Notes: a model not told the origin generated them from the sequence alone. A stretch of 64,000 nucleotides of DNA from Ridgeia piscesae (GCA_025642075.2 JAODUO010000040.1:191501-255500); one strand, 5' to 3'; positions 50,812 to 64,000 are shown, counted from the stretch's first letter. A program made the numbers and translations.

Positions 50812-53800
50812 CTGTAGAAATGACTAACCGCTGTAGCAGGCAGGATCTTTTAAATCGAGGGTTGCAGGAAACCTACGTGCCACACACATACGTGTCCAAT
50901 CGATTCGTGTGTATTTTCTGCCCGTATGCCCCATATGGATGCGTACGTACACTGGAACACATGCTTCCTTCAATCTGCTATTTAAGTAGTCAAGGCCCCG
51001 GAGGCCCACGCAACAACAGGCATCTGTGCAAACCGTTCAGCACAACACAAATTGAACTGATCTCGTATTGGCTCTTTCATTATAGACTTTGAATGATCAA
51101 CACTTCAACCTCACACCAATCTGACATATCCCAAATGAGATTCTTTTACTGTTGACATGAGATAATCTTCAAAAGCCTGCACGTGACATTTGGTAAAATC
51201 ACAAGCGGAACTCTACATCACGTACTTTGTTTAGTTGTCAGCAAATTCTTAACCTGTACAAATTTGACCGAGTCATTCTAAGAAATTAGTCTATGTAAAC
51301 ACACTCGATCATAGCATTTATTTATGTTGCAAAAATAGACTAGGAAGACAATTACCAACACATGGTGAGATAACTATAGCCTTGGGATACTATTTATTAT
51401 GCCTTTGCTAATGTATCATCTCTGCTGGTGACAGAAATTAATGTGAAGGAATCGTTTTGTCGATGTATCACATCACACCCAACAAATACACCAATCTAGA
51501 ATCCATCTATCACGACCTCCCAGCCATTGCCGCGATGTCACCTAACAGGACATAAAAACAAGGATTACCTAACAGAAATTGCATGGCAGGTATTCCCCAC
51601 ATTCCTAGCAGTGTGAGCAGCCAGCCATGCATGATATTGCCAGCGGTTGAAAAAACAAACGGTTCCCTGGATGAGCTTCTCTCACTCCCAGACTGCTTTA
51701 ATGTAGGGTGCACGAGTAGCATGGGGTGCAAGGGTGGCACAGGAAGCTATGGGCTGTAGGGGCGGAATGGGGTGCAGGGATAGCATGGGATGCTGGGTGC
51801 AGTGGTGGCATGGGGTATAAGGGGGGGGCAGGGGTGGGGGGTGCAGGGGTGGCATGGGGTTGGGGAAGGGGGGGGCAGGGGTGGGGTAGGGTGCAGGGGT
51901 GGCATGGGGTATAAGGTGCAGGAGTGGGGTGGGGTGCAGGGGTGGGGGCAGGGGGGGCAAAGGGGGGGTGGTGGGGGCAGGGGTGCATGGGGGTGGTTGG
52001 AGGGGAGTGCAGGGGTAGCATGGGGTGTAGGGTGCAGAGGTGGTGTAGGGGGGAGCAGGGGTGGCAAAATAACAGGGGTGGCAGAGTAACAGGGGTGGCA
52101 AAGTAACAGGGGTGGCATGGTAAACAGTATCCACTGCCACCTGAGAGGGCGGAACATGCGAACAACTTCAGTCATCCTTTATGCTTGTGCCAATCAGATG
52201 AATGAGACTGGACAAGGTTGAACCTCTTCTGTCTGTGTCTATGGCAGGGGAAGAAACAGGTGACTCAGGAAGTAACTGCAACAGCTGTAGGACTGAGGGA
52301 GGGTGGTCTGTCACAGTGCTCTGTTATCACTACTTCACGAGGAACATACTTATGAGTGGGGGGATATGACACAAAATCATTGACTTCTATTCACCCCTTT
52401 CAAAACATTGTACACTGTATGTGCTAACTTGTAGTTGAAATTGCTTGTTTGTCTTGTGTTTTTTGTTGACAATGTTCTTAATAGAACTTTCATTCATTCA
52501 TATCCAGGGTAAGGAACTACCACTGTGATCAACTGCCATGCCAGACCATTTTGGCCACTACAGTTGTACTCGCCAAATTACAGTTTTGTCCAACTGAATA
52601 TAATTTTGTAATGTGTCCGATGATGCTATGAAACTAAACAAAACATTTCCAACACATTCTAGTGACACATCATTATATATACACTGGATGATCAAATCTG
52701 AATTGCACAATCCAAGAAACATTGTGTCATTATGATAACAACACATTTACAAATATCTAAGTGATGATGTCATGTTTCAGTGCTAGGAACACTGCATTAG
52801 AACGTTAACTTATTAGGTGGGGAATAACTTAATGTAACTGTCACTCCCACAAAACAGCCCATTAATTCTGGATCCATCCCCAGGTTGGCAATCTTCCATG
52901 CCCGTCTGTCTATCCATTACATGTCTTATTAATGGTTGGGTGAAGATAATTAATATTTACCATGCATGTGACATAGAACCCTTCTAGCTGGTTATTACAT
53001 ATGGGGTCAGGCCGCAATTATCTCACCTTTCTGTACTCACTGTAATTGTGACATAACATATTTATGAAGTTACACTGACGCTCTTATCTCCTGTGAATTA
53101 AATATAGCTTAGCAATAGCCAATAACTGTGACATGTTAAGACCACAAATGTTTGGCATGAACATTTTTATTTAACTGTAAACACTAGCATGACACAAACA
53201 ACCTGCCCTGGAGATAAGCCATTTTGCACAAACTTACTCAATATACCAACATGACGGATGGAAATACAGAGATGTTGCAGAATCTTTACTAAAATGAATC
53301 TGCTCCCCCCACAAGGTAACTGTCCAATGCAGTGGACAACTGGACGCCCTGCCCTGTACACAGGCTGTGACAGATTCAGACTACTCCAGACACTCAACCA
53401 CCAACATGAAGTACAGCCTATGCCACACACTATAATGTCATTTTCACAATCTTTTGAGAATTAAACGTACTCTATACACTTGTAGGATGTGCGCACATGC
53501 ACCAGTGGCTATCAGCATGCTTGGAGCGAGCACACAATCACGCGTGCTTCTGTGCCTCTGCGCATCACTAACTAATTTAGCAGGCCACTTTGTAAGAGTG
53601 CAGTTTCGTGGAAAATACAAATGTCTGCGGCTCTGTTCTCTGCCTCTCTAATGAGTGTTCACGTTACAAAGGGTCGCGTTTATGCTTTTATCCTGCGGGT
53701 GAACACAGAACACGTGTGCGTGAACATAAATAGACATATATATTTTATTTTCCTTTTACTTGGTATTTTGTTTTAGTGGTTTGTTTTAACATATAATTGT

Positions 53801-56800
53801 ACATATATTGAGCATGTTATTTACATACATTGTTATAAATTTAATAACTGTTTTTACACTTTAATGTTATATGTGCATGTGTGTGTGCGTCTATGTGCAT
53901 GCGAGCATATGTGTGTGTATATGTGTATGTGTGCATGCATGCGAATGAGACAACCCTGGCGAACATACATATGCATAAATTATGAACTTAAAACATATTA
54001 CTGCACTTAGTGAAACCATTTATAATTATTTTATTTATTTAAAAGATGCTCAATTGACTATACATAAATATCTTTCATGCAGACACTGCCACCTTGTGGC
54101 CACTTCTGTACCTCGGCCACTGCTTCTTACGTGTGTTCACACCCTTCCTCATATGCCTCCACCCAGACAGAGAAAATGGCATAATAGACTTATCATGATT
54201 TAATCAAGCCATATGGCACCACCAAGTAATTGGTAGTGATCCGACAATTACAGCTCAGAATCTTGACCTCGGGCATCCATAATTAATAATAGATAGATTC
54301 AGGCAATGATTCGGGTTGTCCTCCGAGTGGCATGCGAGACAGACGTGATCAAATGCACGGATTACGACATTTCCAGGAGCTAACTTCTACTACGCAGATG
54401 CTGTAATTGCAGTTGAAGTATAATTCCCCATCAAATCCCACCCTCCCAGTCCTCTGTAGGTAACATGTGTAATGTAGCATGCTGCACACATCACAAACCT
54501 CTTGGGATGTTGTCCACGACTACAACAACACTATCCATAAATATTCAGTTATCAACAAATCAAGTAAATTGTGTCATTATCCATGTTTAATATCGAGCAA
54601 ATCCTACACCTCCATTACTATTATTAATTGTAGTATGACCCTGTCATTTCACTGGGGTAAAACATTAACCCACACAAAAAATGGCGTTTTGCATCAGGTA
54701 CTTTATGAAGCTGCATCATTACAATTACACTGTGAATGTTACTAAATTTGTCTCATTGGAAAAACTAATTTCCTTATATTACCTTGTTTGTCTGTCCATG
54801 AGACATTTCCTATAAATCTATCACATGACTCATACCACAGAGGGAACAAACAACATTGACTTAACTCTTCTGAGGGGCTTCTGGGTGCAATCTGTGCATG
54901 GATATTATTATGACGCACACATTAGAGCAATTCTGTAATGACACATGTTTTTCTCATAAAATGTTTCATCTGATAATCACCTGTGGACAAAAGCAGGCGG
55001 AGTCCAACAATCTGTGGTAACTTGAAAGAAAAGGACAAAAACATAAAACTTAACACAACACCCACAGGTGGTGAGGTTCAAGTCAATGTATATATAGCGG
55101 TATTGTATTAAATTCCCAACGACCTCCTAAGAATTCCCAAATTTCTGCTGACTCCTTTTTTAGAGACAGACATCAGCAGTATTGTTTTAGTCTTGCAAGC
55201 ACATTATTGGTCTCACACTGGTCTCATAATATAATTCCACTCCACAACTGCTGTCTGTTATTTCTATCTTTTTAGGGCAAACAAAACCTACAACTACAAT
55301 TAGACAACCGGTACCTCATATCAGTTTGAGATCTTCAATTCAATTTTAATATCTATCTGCATCAGTGTTGTTTTGTAGCATGTTTTGCAAGTTGACTGTG
55401 ATATATAGACGACAAGTTGAATCAACTCTTTGTATGTTTCACAGTACCCAGGCTGTTCTAATATTTCATTTAAGTGCATATTAGCTAGATGCTTTATAAC
55501 ACTGCCAGTAGTCTCAACATTCATTTACAGCATTTAACACATAACATTCAAACTTTAACTTCCATATTTACAACGCAAGCAACACAGCAGTAAAGTCTGC
55601 ATAAATATCACAGTACAAATACCATCCTGCCAGTCAGTTTAACATTTACATGGAAACATGGAATAAAATAGCAATGAAACGTTAATATATACGCTACAGG
55701 CGACGCCTTATCCCTGAACACGCATTCAACCGATCAATGTCACATGGCATGACACGTTGTGCGAGACAGGCATTGATTGATGATTGATGTGACATGTGAC
55801 ACTGGGCAGGTGGTTTGTGTGTATTGTCCGTCATATTCAATATTCCAACAGATCATATTATGTTGAGTCACACGGTATTGAACAGTAGCAAGAACTGCCA
55901 TTCTACTGCGTTGCCCTTAACTGAAACAGACTGGGAAGATTTATTTCCTCTGATATTCTCCCACTGACAATACACAAAGGCTGTGTATTGAGACAGTGTG
56001 GACTGGCAGAGTGAGAGGGTTTCCATGTGCCAACTACATTGTTGATTGCCACAAGTTGTTGCGAGTTCTCCCGAGTCAGCCATTTCCTCCTGACTGACTG
56101 CTCTTTTAAGTATCTTGATACATTCCTGTTTAGTAAGTCATTTCATCTGGTTGCTTTGTGACATGAAGCACTCAGTGAATATAGAACCAGTCACCTTAAA
56201 TTGTTTTCAATTCTAGTGTCTATGATTATTAACAAACTTGAATGAGATGTCCAAAATTACATACTCTTGAATCGAGAATCCTCTAAATCACTCATCGTAT
56301 GTCACTTTGCACAAAGAATTGTCTTGCACTAAAAAAGGAAAACTATGACTTGTGCTGTCCTAAAACAATTGACATGATGTAGTATCTGTGACAGAAGTGA
56401 CACAAACAGTAAACACGGTGTTGTCAACATTGTCCTTTCCCTAACAGCCTTGCCTTGCATGTGCTACCAACCAACTGCAGCGTGTCAAGTCTAGGCAGTC
56501 ACCTCGTTTACCTCCGACGCATCAGTTTAGAATCTGCCTTAAAACATGAAAGAACACCACAAAGGGTTCATAGAAGCCGTTGCACCAGTGGAAACATTCC
56601 AGACCCAAAAAACTAGCCAAGATGTAGACATGTGCAGATAAAACTAGGGCAATAGATGGAAGACAGCAATGTGGAAAAAAGTAAGAACTAAGTCAAATAG
56701 AACCCAGGCATGGGCAAGTCATAGAAATGGTAGTCATGATGTGGTAGCCAGGGGCGAGATAGTCATGAATATGGATGTCGTAAAGATGGTAGTCAAGAAA

Positions 56801-56882
56801 GTTTTTAGCAAAGACAATAGTCATGATGGCTGTTAAAAAACTAGTTATAAAAACGAATGTTTATGATAAGAAAAAGACTCAC
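50812..56882 (-). other. Intron, no exon accepted
   Basis: It contains the G-rich array at 51700-52110 and CA/TG-rich low-complexity sequence near 53870-53945. A donor-like site near 53035 has a frame (MLCHNYSEYRK) in the wrong phase. Confidence 0.45.
51700..52110. repeat. G-rich minisatellite (GGGGTGCAGGGGTGGCATG type)
   Basis: Variable units of GGGGTGCAGG, GGTGGCATGG and GGGTATAAGG. On the minus strand the array gives Pro/Cys/His-rich spurious frames (CHPCT, APPT). The plus strand has many runs of three or more G and could form G-quadruplexes. Confidence 0.93.
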
Positions 56883-57054
56883 GACGTCGTCTTGATGACA
56901 ATGACTGGACTGTCGATGATGACAAGGCAAATGTGACCCTGCAGTTGGAGGGTGTGTCGTCTGTACTCATGCTCTTGGGTTCCTGGTGTGTATTCACCCA
57001 GTCAGCCTTGCGGGCCTTGCTTGTCCACGACGTCACGCGTCTCAAACGCTGCAT
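56883..57054 (-). CDS. Most upstream first coding exon
   Basis: The ATG at 57054 lies in AGGATGC and opens 57 codons: MQRLRRVTSWTSKARKADWV, then NTHQEPKSMSTDDTPSNC, then a Ser-rich segment ending SLSSRRR, with one base left before a GTGAGT donor. Joined to 31789 the split codon gives R and the sequence continues AVWTLED. Joined to 50811 it also gives R in frame. The region is more GC-rich and has more CpG than its surroundings (about 56930-57320), as expected for a promoter-proximal exon. The N-terminus is basic and has no signal peptide. Confidence 0.55.
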
Positions 57055-57790
57055 CCTGGCACTGTCACAAATTCCTACCTTGGTGTGTGACTCCTGCGTC
57101 ACCAACCTCGCCTGGATGTGTCACCAAAAAGTCACACACAGCTTCCACCTGGATCAGTTAACCACAGCGACTCTCAAGTTTTGTGTCCGAGTTGAAAAAT
57201 GGTCAGTCTTCATCGAGAACACTCCCTTCATTTGCTACACCGCCTCATGGATTATCATTGGCTGTCTCCCGTAAACATTGATTTGCAAAACAACAGTGGA
57301 TGCGTCTACGCCGATCGTTGCATTTTGTCATCGGAACCGATGTCCGATTAAGATGGATTGGTGATCAGGAATGATCCCTGGTGCTTGTGCCAGACCAAGT
57401 GGACTAGACCGTACTCAGCCCCCTATTCCCTGGGATAAGGAAGACTGGGCTGACCCTGCCAGCATGACACCAACTGAATCCACAAGCCAGCAACTTCAAC
57501 ACTAACACCGCAGGGTGTAGTACAGTTAACTCGATATACTCTACACAACATCTGTTTGCTTGCAGACCAACTGAAATAGGTTCCATTTCACTGTTGAGAT
57601 GAGACTGGGATGAGTCGCCGTGATTCCGTCCCACGCCACCGCACCAGAACGACAGCAGTGGGAGAAATATGATTATAGTGGAGCTCTGATTGTTTTACTG
57701 CTATTACAGCAGCCAATGTCCTCTTGCTGCTGCTGGAGATCTCGAAACATCAGCCGACTCATAGAACGACTCACAGGGCAGTTAGTCTCG
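57055..57790 (-). promoter_or_regulatory. Likely 5' UTR and promoter region of the upstream exon
   Basis: Inferred only from position and from CpG-containing sequence near 57300-57360. No TATA box or initiator could be assigned. A 76-codon frame at 57634-57404 is not supported as coding. Confidence 0.25.
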
Positions 57791-57797
57791 GGTCACT

Positions 57798-58940
57798 GGC
57801 TGCCTGCTCATCCCTGTCTCCTTCCTCTCACAGGCTAGGCTGCCTGCCCATCCCTGTCTCCTGCTTCCTTCCTCTCACAGGCCGCCTGCTCATCCCTGTC
57901 TCCTGCTTCCTTCCTCTCACAGGCCGCCTGCTCATCCCTGTCTCCTGCCTCCTTCCTCTCACAAGCTGCCTGCTCATCCCTGTCTCCTGCCTCCTTCCTC
58001 TCACAGGGTGCCTGCCCATCCCTGTCTCCTGCCTCCTTCCTCTCACAGGCCGCCTGCTCATCCCTGTCTCCTGCCTCCTTCCTCTCACAGGCCGCCTGCT
58101 CATCCCTGTCTCCTGCCTCCTTCCTCTCACAGGCTGCCTGCCCATCCCTGTCTCCTGCCTCCTTCCTCTCACAGGCTGCCTGCCCATCCCTGTCTCCTGC
58201 CTCCTTCCTCTCACAGGCTGCCTGCCCATCCCTGTCTCCTGCCTCCTTCCTCTCACAGGCTGCCTGCCCATCCCTGTCTCCTGCCTCCTTCCTCTCACAG
58301 GCTGCCTGCCCATCCCTGTCTCCTGCCTCCTTCCTCTCACAGGCTGCCTGCCCATCCCTGTCTCCTGCCTCCTTCCTCTCACAGGCTGCCTGCCCATCCC
58401 TGTCTCCTGCCTCCTTCCTCTCACAGGCTGCCTGCCCATCCCTGTCTCCTGCCTCCTTCCTCTCACAGGCTGCTGCTCATCCCTGTCTCCTGCCTCCTTC
58501 CTCTCACAGGCTGCCTGCTCATCCCTGTCTCCTGCCTCCTTCCTCTCACAGGCTGCCTGCCCATCCCTGTCTCCTGCCTCCTTCCTCTCACAGGCTGCCT
58601 GCCCATCCCTGTCTCCTGCCTCCTTCCTCTCACAGGCTGCCTGCCCATCCCTGTCTCCTGCCTCCTTCCTCTCACAGGCTGCCTGCCCATCCCTGTCTCA
58701 TGCCTCCTTCCTCTCACAGGCTGCCTGCCCATCCCTGTCTCATGCCTCCTTCCTCTCACAGGCTGCCTGCCCATCCCTGTCTCATGCCTCCTTTCTCTCA
58801 CAGGCTGCCTGCCCATCCCTGTCTCATGCCTCCTTCCTCTCACAGGCTGCCTGCTCACCCCTCACTACTTCCCTCCCACAGCCTGCCTGCCCATCCCTGT
58901 CTCCTGCCTCCTTCCTCCCACAGGCTGCCTACCCACCCCT
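57798..58940. repeat. 42-bp minisatellite, about 27 copies
   Basis: The unit CTGCCTGCCCATCCCTGTCT followed by CCTGCCTCCTTCCTCTCACAGG. The middle copies are almost perfect; the ends are more varied, with CATGCC for CTGCC near 58697-58830. Because 42 is divisible by 3 and the unit has no stop, it makes frames of up to 426 codons on the plus strand and 212 on the minus strand. These are not genes. Each unit ends in a pyrimidine tract plus CACAG, a consensus-like 3' splice site on the plus strand. Confidence 0.97.
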
Positions 58941-60966
58941 GTCTCCCGCCTCACCTCGCACCTCCCAGTTATACTACAATTCTATGAATTGTGCCACTGA
59001 GTGAAACACTACACAGGAAAATCATAACTGACAAAGTATAAATCACAGACATAAATAAATGCAGATTTGTCAACAAATATACTCTGCTTTGTCTGCTGAG
59101 TATAATATAATACTTTGGGGATTTGAAAATTGGTTACACATCCAGCATATCTAAATAAATTAACACGCTCATACACATTCAGGGAATGTTATACAGCTGT
59201 ATAGAGTAGGATTAAATACTGTATCAAAATGGAATAAAAAGCAAACGGTATCTCAGTGAATAAGATATCATTAGCTACTTAACGTAATGGCTCTGACTGG
59301 TGCCTTAATTACACAGAAAGGTAGTGTTATTACATTATTCGTTTTAATTATCGATATTACGACGCATAGTGACAAGGACACACATTCTGTTCTTACATGC
59401 TCTCAGACTGTCTGGACGTTTTTCAATAGAGATACAATAAACATTGCACTTAGGGAAATCGACAGACCGAAGCAAGGCTGAGTTTCCTGGTTGTGGATCC
59501 AGACATCTGTCTGACTGCTGAATACCTGTAGCCTTGAGAGGACAGCCTCAATCATTCAGCAGCCCACAGTTAATCCACTAAAGTGTCTCTATGGGAATAC
59601 ACACCATGTATCACATGCCCCACTGTGGTGCTACATGGAGATGGCTAGAGGGCAGGTGACCAGAGAGAGGGCCAGAGGGCAGGTGACCAGACAGCACTTA
59701 GAAATAATTACAAGGTCATCCATCTTGTGACCCAACGACTCAGCATTATGAGCTCGCCATATGGGCAACTTGCATGATGGCGATAGTCAGTCATAAATCA
59801 GCAACTGTAGCCTTTGATGATGACAATAGCCACTGCAAGGGAGATACAGGGCTATTTGTACATTAGTTTACTTGCATCTGTAATTCCACTGTTTTTTGTG
59901 TGGATATTATTTTATTAAGAAAATCGGCAAAATGACAAATATCCGGGACCTGCATTTTCGTAAATGTGTGCATTCACTTTTTAAAACAATTAATGCAATT
60001 ATATATTAAATGTACACAAATCAATAAACTAATAAGATATTAATTAAGGTGTTAAGATAGGCATGCCTATGTATAATAAATATGATGGTCCTAAGTGTTT
60101 TCATTCACTGTACACATATTGCTCAGTGGATGTAAGCAAGCTTAAACTTATGCATTACATCTTTAGATTTGTAAACTAACGGTATTGACATGTCTTATAA
60201 CATGTTGCTGTGTCCACCAGTAATGAGACCAATAACTTGACCACGACCAATGACCATGTCACGTCACACGCATGTGGACATGGTTCAAGTGCAAATACAT
60301 TACGGGATTATTAGTCGCGTTTATGGCAATGGCAACTTAATTCTCCCACACACGATTTAAGGCTGGACGATATGACTTCCGGATGCTGGTAGTTATTATG
60401 CTTTATTGGGACATTTTGACACGGCCGGTCAACGTTCTGAATACAGTATAGACACATTCCAAGTCAAATGACAATTGTCACAGAGAGAATACATCATATA
60501 GGGACGTTTAGTTTGTCACACTCGTTCTTGTTTTTATTGGGTTACTGAGGACGACTGTATTGACTATACAAGGGGACAGACATATCACAAATCTGAAAAT
60601 GGCTGATTTTGTACCACTGTAAATGGTGTACTCTTAGAAAATTCCTAGTTTGGAAATATTTAATGTGCCCCTGTATTGATCGAAAATTTGAAAATATATC
60701 TTCAACTTCATTAAGTATACATTTTGTAAAGCTTATTGTGGATAGTATTGATACATAATTTTAAATAATTTATTTAATTGTATGTATCTTTAATAATTAC
60801 TTACATGTATTAACATTTTCCCACTTAACCAATGGTGAAAGTATATTTCAATAAATACTGTTTACTATCATTAAAAACAGATGTTTGAATAACAATTATA
60901 TTTATAGTTGCAAGTAAATTAAAGAAACACACACAAAACATAATTCCAGACATAAAGTCAAACAAG
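58941..60966. other. No gene seen
   Basis: AT-rich flank. It holds one short direct repeat, AGAGGGCAGGTGACCAGA, at about 59647 and 59675. Confidence 0.45.
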
Positions 60967-61117
60967 TCAAACTTTTTCATCGGCTGCTTCAGGGCAGTTA
61001 ATTTTATAAGTCTTCTTAACGAGAAGCACGAACAGAGATATAAAGTTGTCGTAACGCTGACTGCCTCGACCAGCACAAGGATGGCAACTACGGTTTAACT
61101 GTTGTTTCAGCTGCTGG
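60967..61117 (-). CDS. Candidate terminal exon of an upstream minus-strand gene
   Basis: The strong acceptor TGTTTGTTTTACAG precedes 61117. It is followed by one base of a split codon, 49 open codons and TGA. The peptide starts QQLKQQLNRSCHPCAG and contains a hydrophobic stretch, NFISLFVLLVKK. A TTTATT (AATAAA on the minus strand) lies about 200 bases further on. No family is recognised and no earlier exon is identified, so this is only a splice-site-supported guess. Confidence 0.22.
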
Positions 61118-61494
61118 CTGTAAAACAAACACATAAACCTTCTAGAGTGCACGCGCAAGAGAGAGAGAGAGAGCGATATAACGAGTTCGTGCTAGGAATC
61201 AATACTGCTGATATTGCCGGCAAGAAAAGCAACAGAATCACACAAAAAGATATAAGGCTGAGACCAACCTGGTGCAGAACTTTAACAGTTCTCTCAGGGT
61301 CTGGTTAGTGGCTTATGTCTTCACAGTATATACTCCAGCCAGCCCTTCTTGCTCGAGCACAATTGTTTAGTCTTAGTAAGCTTTTTATAGACATACCCTA
61401 AGATCAGCTTTATGATTCCACAACAGGTTACATATTAACTATTCTAATACTTAATTAATTTAATTTCAAAAACACCAGACAGAAGGCACCTAAG

Positions 61495-62306
61495 ACTTGT
61501 AGTGTTTATAAACAGAACAACTACAGTACAAGTAACCCAATGTAAACAGAACAATTCCAGTACAAGTAACACAATGTAAACATAACAATTCCAGTACAAG
61601 TAACACAATGTAAACAGAACAGTTACAGTACAAGTAACATGATGTAAACAGAACAGTTACAGTACAAGTAACACAATGTAAACAGAACAGTTACAGTACA
61701 AGTAACACGATGTAAACAGAACAGTTACAGTACAAGTAACACGATGTAAACAGAACAGTTACAGTACAAGTAACACGATGTAAACAGAACAGTTACAGTA
61801 CAAGTAACACAATGTAAACAGAACAGTTACAGTACAAGTAACACAATGTAAACAGAACAGTTACAGTACAAGTAACACAATGTAAACAGAACAGTTACAG
61901 TACAAGTAACACAATGTAAACAGAACAGTTACAGTACAAGTAACACAATGTAAACAGAACAGTTACAGTACAAGTAACACAATGTAAACAGAACAGTTAC
62001 AGTACAAGTAACACAATGTAAACAGAACAGTTACAGTACAAGTAACACAATGTAAACAGAACAGTTACAGTACAAGTAACACAATGTAAACAGAACAGTT
62101 ACAGTACAAGTAACACAATGTAAACAGAACAGTTACAGTACAAGTAACACAATGTAAACAGAAATTAATTTAAAAACAGTTAAAAAAAATTTAAAAAAAC
62201 AATGTAAACAGAACAGTTACAGTACAAGTAACACAATGTAAACAGAATAGTTACAGTACAAGTAACACAATGTAAACAGAACAGTTACAGTACAAGTAAC
62301 ACAATG
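61495..62306. repeat. 34-bp minisatellite, about 23 copies
   Basis: The unit GTAAACAGAACAGTTACAGT followed by ACAAGTAACACAAT is very uniform (A/G switch in ACAAT/ACGAT). An A/T-rich interruption of about 40 bases sits at 62161-62203, after which the array resumes. Confidence 0.97.
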
Positions 62307-64000
62307 GTCTCAAGGGTATTTAACAACTGCTTCTTTCAAATGACAGTTTTATCTAATTACTGAGCCACAAGTCCCACATCTCATTCCTGTATCACGTCTA
62401 ATTTATAGAACACAACTACATATAAACTACACTGAAGTCAGTCTTCTAATGGCCAATCTATAAGACCTATAGTACTGTTCAACAGTATTGACATCCGATA
62501 ATCTATATACCCAGTATGCCCAGATTAAAGGCTTCATTTGATTTCTGCTATGAAACGAACTCTCGTTTTCATGATCCCGTGAACTAAATGCTTGTTAGTA
62601 AGATTTTAGTCAATACATACATTAGAGACCCTCTGGTCCAGGCACGTATGAATGATTAGCATAGTTACAGAACCTGGGCTGTACATGGGCACCACTCAAC
62701 CAGTTTATAAATAAGCTAAATTTTGTCTAAATTAATATCCAAGCCTGATCATAATCAGCTTACTTACTGGCTAAAGCCAGATTTGATCAACGTCCGGTAA
62801 AAGTTCAACCTAAAACTCTCCTTATATAGGCATATGTACTGGTGGAAGCTGCAACAACTGAACTAACTCGAGACGTACATGAGGTGGTGCAGGTACCTGT
62901 GAAGGTTTTCCCAGATTTACCCGGGTAAAAACACCTCCAAGTTGTACTGGTAAAACACCTTTGCAACTCAGCCATTGCATGTTGCACTGGTTCTAAATGC
63001 CAATAAAACACTGCCTCAAACTCAAAGTGAGCCCAAAAACACTACCTCAAAGTGAGTCCCAGTTTACTCCCAGACAGGCACCCAGTGCTCGCAGGACACA
63101 GTACACTATTACAGGGGAAAAAGACTTTGGCCATTGCACACTTGTGTTATCCAGATTTTTATATGTCGACTCCATTCATTGGCCCAGACCACCCAGGAAG
63201 TGATGTCACTATTAACACCTTTCATGTCTACACCTACAGTCGTAAAACCGACTTATGGTTTTTGCCCACTTGTAATGAGACTTCACTGGAAATAAGTATG
63301 CTAGGAAAGTCGCATCAAAGAACGAGATGACACGCTTCTGTCACGCAGTCAGTTGTGTGGCATGGGAGTCAATAGAAAGGTAAATAAAACAATAAAAGAA
63401 TGACTCCTAATCACAGCTACTAATTGTTTTCTAAATTACTATATTGTACATTTCTTTCTACATTTATTCATACATTTCCCCCTCAAAACAACAAAGATGT
63501 ATTCAATTGATCTTGTATAACTCCTTTTGTAAGTTTCAGTTATCAAAACAATTATGATGCATCTTTCATGATCGAGGAAGTTATTAACGTTTTAATTATA
63601 TTTTGTTTTCTAAAACTTACTCCACATAACAACTAGTCCCACTCTTGATGCGTACATACACATAATCCAACAGAAACTAATTATTTAACGAGTGCACTCC
63701 TATCTGAGGTGGAGAGAGAGCCAGACTGGGTTTATCTTAAAGGTACCATGCATTTAGACGTACACACAAAAAACACATCGACACTAGGTAAATGGTAACT
63801 ATTGAGTAACAGCCAAAAAGCTTGAATTAGAGTCATAGTCTTATTTTCACGTCTTCCATCACCAGGTTGACATTAACAGAGCGCTAAGCGTCACAAGTCC
63901 CCGTCACATCCCACAGAGGCAAATAAACTACGAGCTCTCTGACGGAGTAGTTGTGTCGTCTCATTATCCGTGCTGCAGCACATTTCCACATATACCCCCC
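62307..64000. other. No gene supported
   Basis: Plain flank. A 92-codon plus frame at 63052-63330 and a 68-codon minus frame at 63011-62805 overlap each other's neighbourhood, lack splice or start support and were not accepted. Confidence 0.4.

Noticed and set aside
51682..52175. Pro/Cys/His-rich minus-strand frames of about 150 codons
   Set aside because: Translations of the G-rich minisatellite; they overlap one another in all three frames.
56933..57274. 113-codon plus-strand frame
   Set aside because: It is the shadow of the minus-strand first exon at 57054-56883 and its 5' region, which has a start context and a donor.
57724..59004. 426-codon plus-strand frame, and minus-strand frames of 212 and 131 codons
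   Set aside because: They are translations of the 42-bp minisatellite; the unit length is a multiple of three and contains no stop.
63052..63330. 92-codon plus-strand frame
   Set aside because: No recognised motif, splice site or conserved look.

Overview
This is a window of animal nuclear DNA, not bacterial: AT-rich and intron-dominated, with short exons bounded by GT/AG splice sites, no long real ORF, a tRNA-derived SINE, inverted-repeat DNA elements and very dense micro- and minisatellites. A lophotrochozoan, probably a mollusc, is my best guess. It rests only on the overall texture and the SINE style, so it is an inference.

The main content is one gene on the minus strand. I can chain six internal exons whose reading phases all fit: 31789-31662, 26714-26677, 19646-19518, 13473-13274, 12590-12507 and 11476-11398. 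The encoded protein starts with an acidic Ser/Thr-rich stretch. It continues with a basic Ser/Arg segment, a proline run, a second Ser/Ala/Arg segment and an Ala/Glu-rich helix. The last exon, at 11476-11398, encodes the start of an ankyrin-repeat domain. The layout and the wording of that exon look most like ANKFN1 / Drosophila wide awake (ankyrin plus fibronectin-III, a neuronal cortical protein). I recognise this from memory and could not search it. The remaining ankyrin, FN3 and C-terminal exons must lie beyond position 1.

Upstream of the first shared exon are several candidate 5' coding exons: 57054-56883, 50803-50734, 50136-50073, 46652-46601, 41565-41511 and, weaker, 38664-38640. Each has an ATG, an open frame, a splice donor and the same leftover single base, so each would join the 31789 exon in frame. 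A further candidate (37450-37271) ends in phase 0 and could join the 26714 exon. Together they suggest one shared body with many alternative promoters and N-termini, spread over about 25 kb.

The rest of the window is intron or flank. It holds at least twelve minisatellite arrays (unit sizes include 20, 22, 25, 32, 34, 41 and 42 bp), many of which start within a few bases of an exon edge. There are long TA, TG, TC, ACGC, CACTA and CATGA runs, two segmental tandem duplications, a 1.5-kb inverted-repeat transposon with a second element nested inside it (7017-8558), a second foldback at about 1436-2125, and a SINE (48575-48878) with a related tail at 9525-9590. Three weak candidate terminal exons of other genes are at 2296-2401 (+), 29637-29698 (+) and 61117-60967 (-). 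The long ORFs in the window are translations of the repeat arrays and are not genes.
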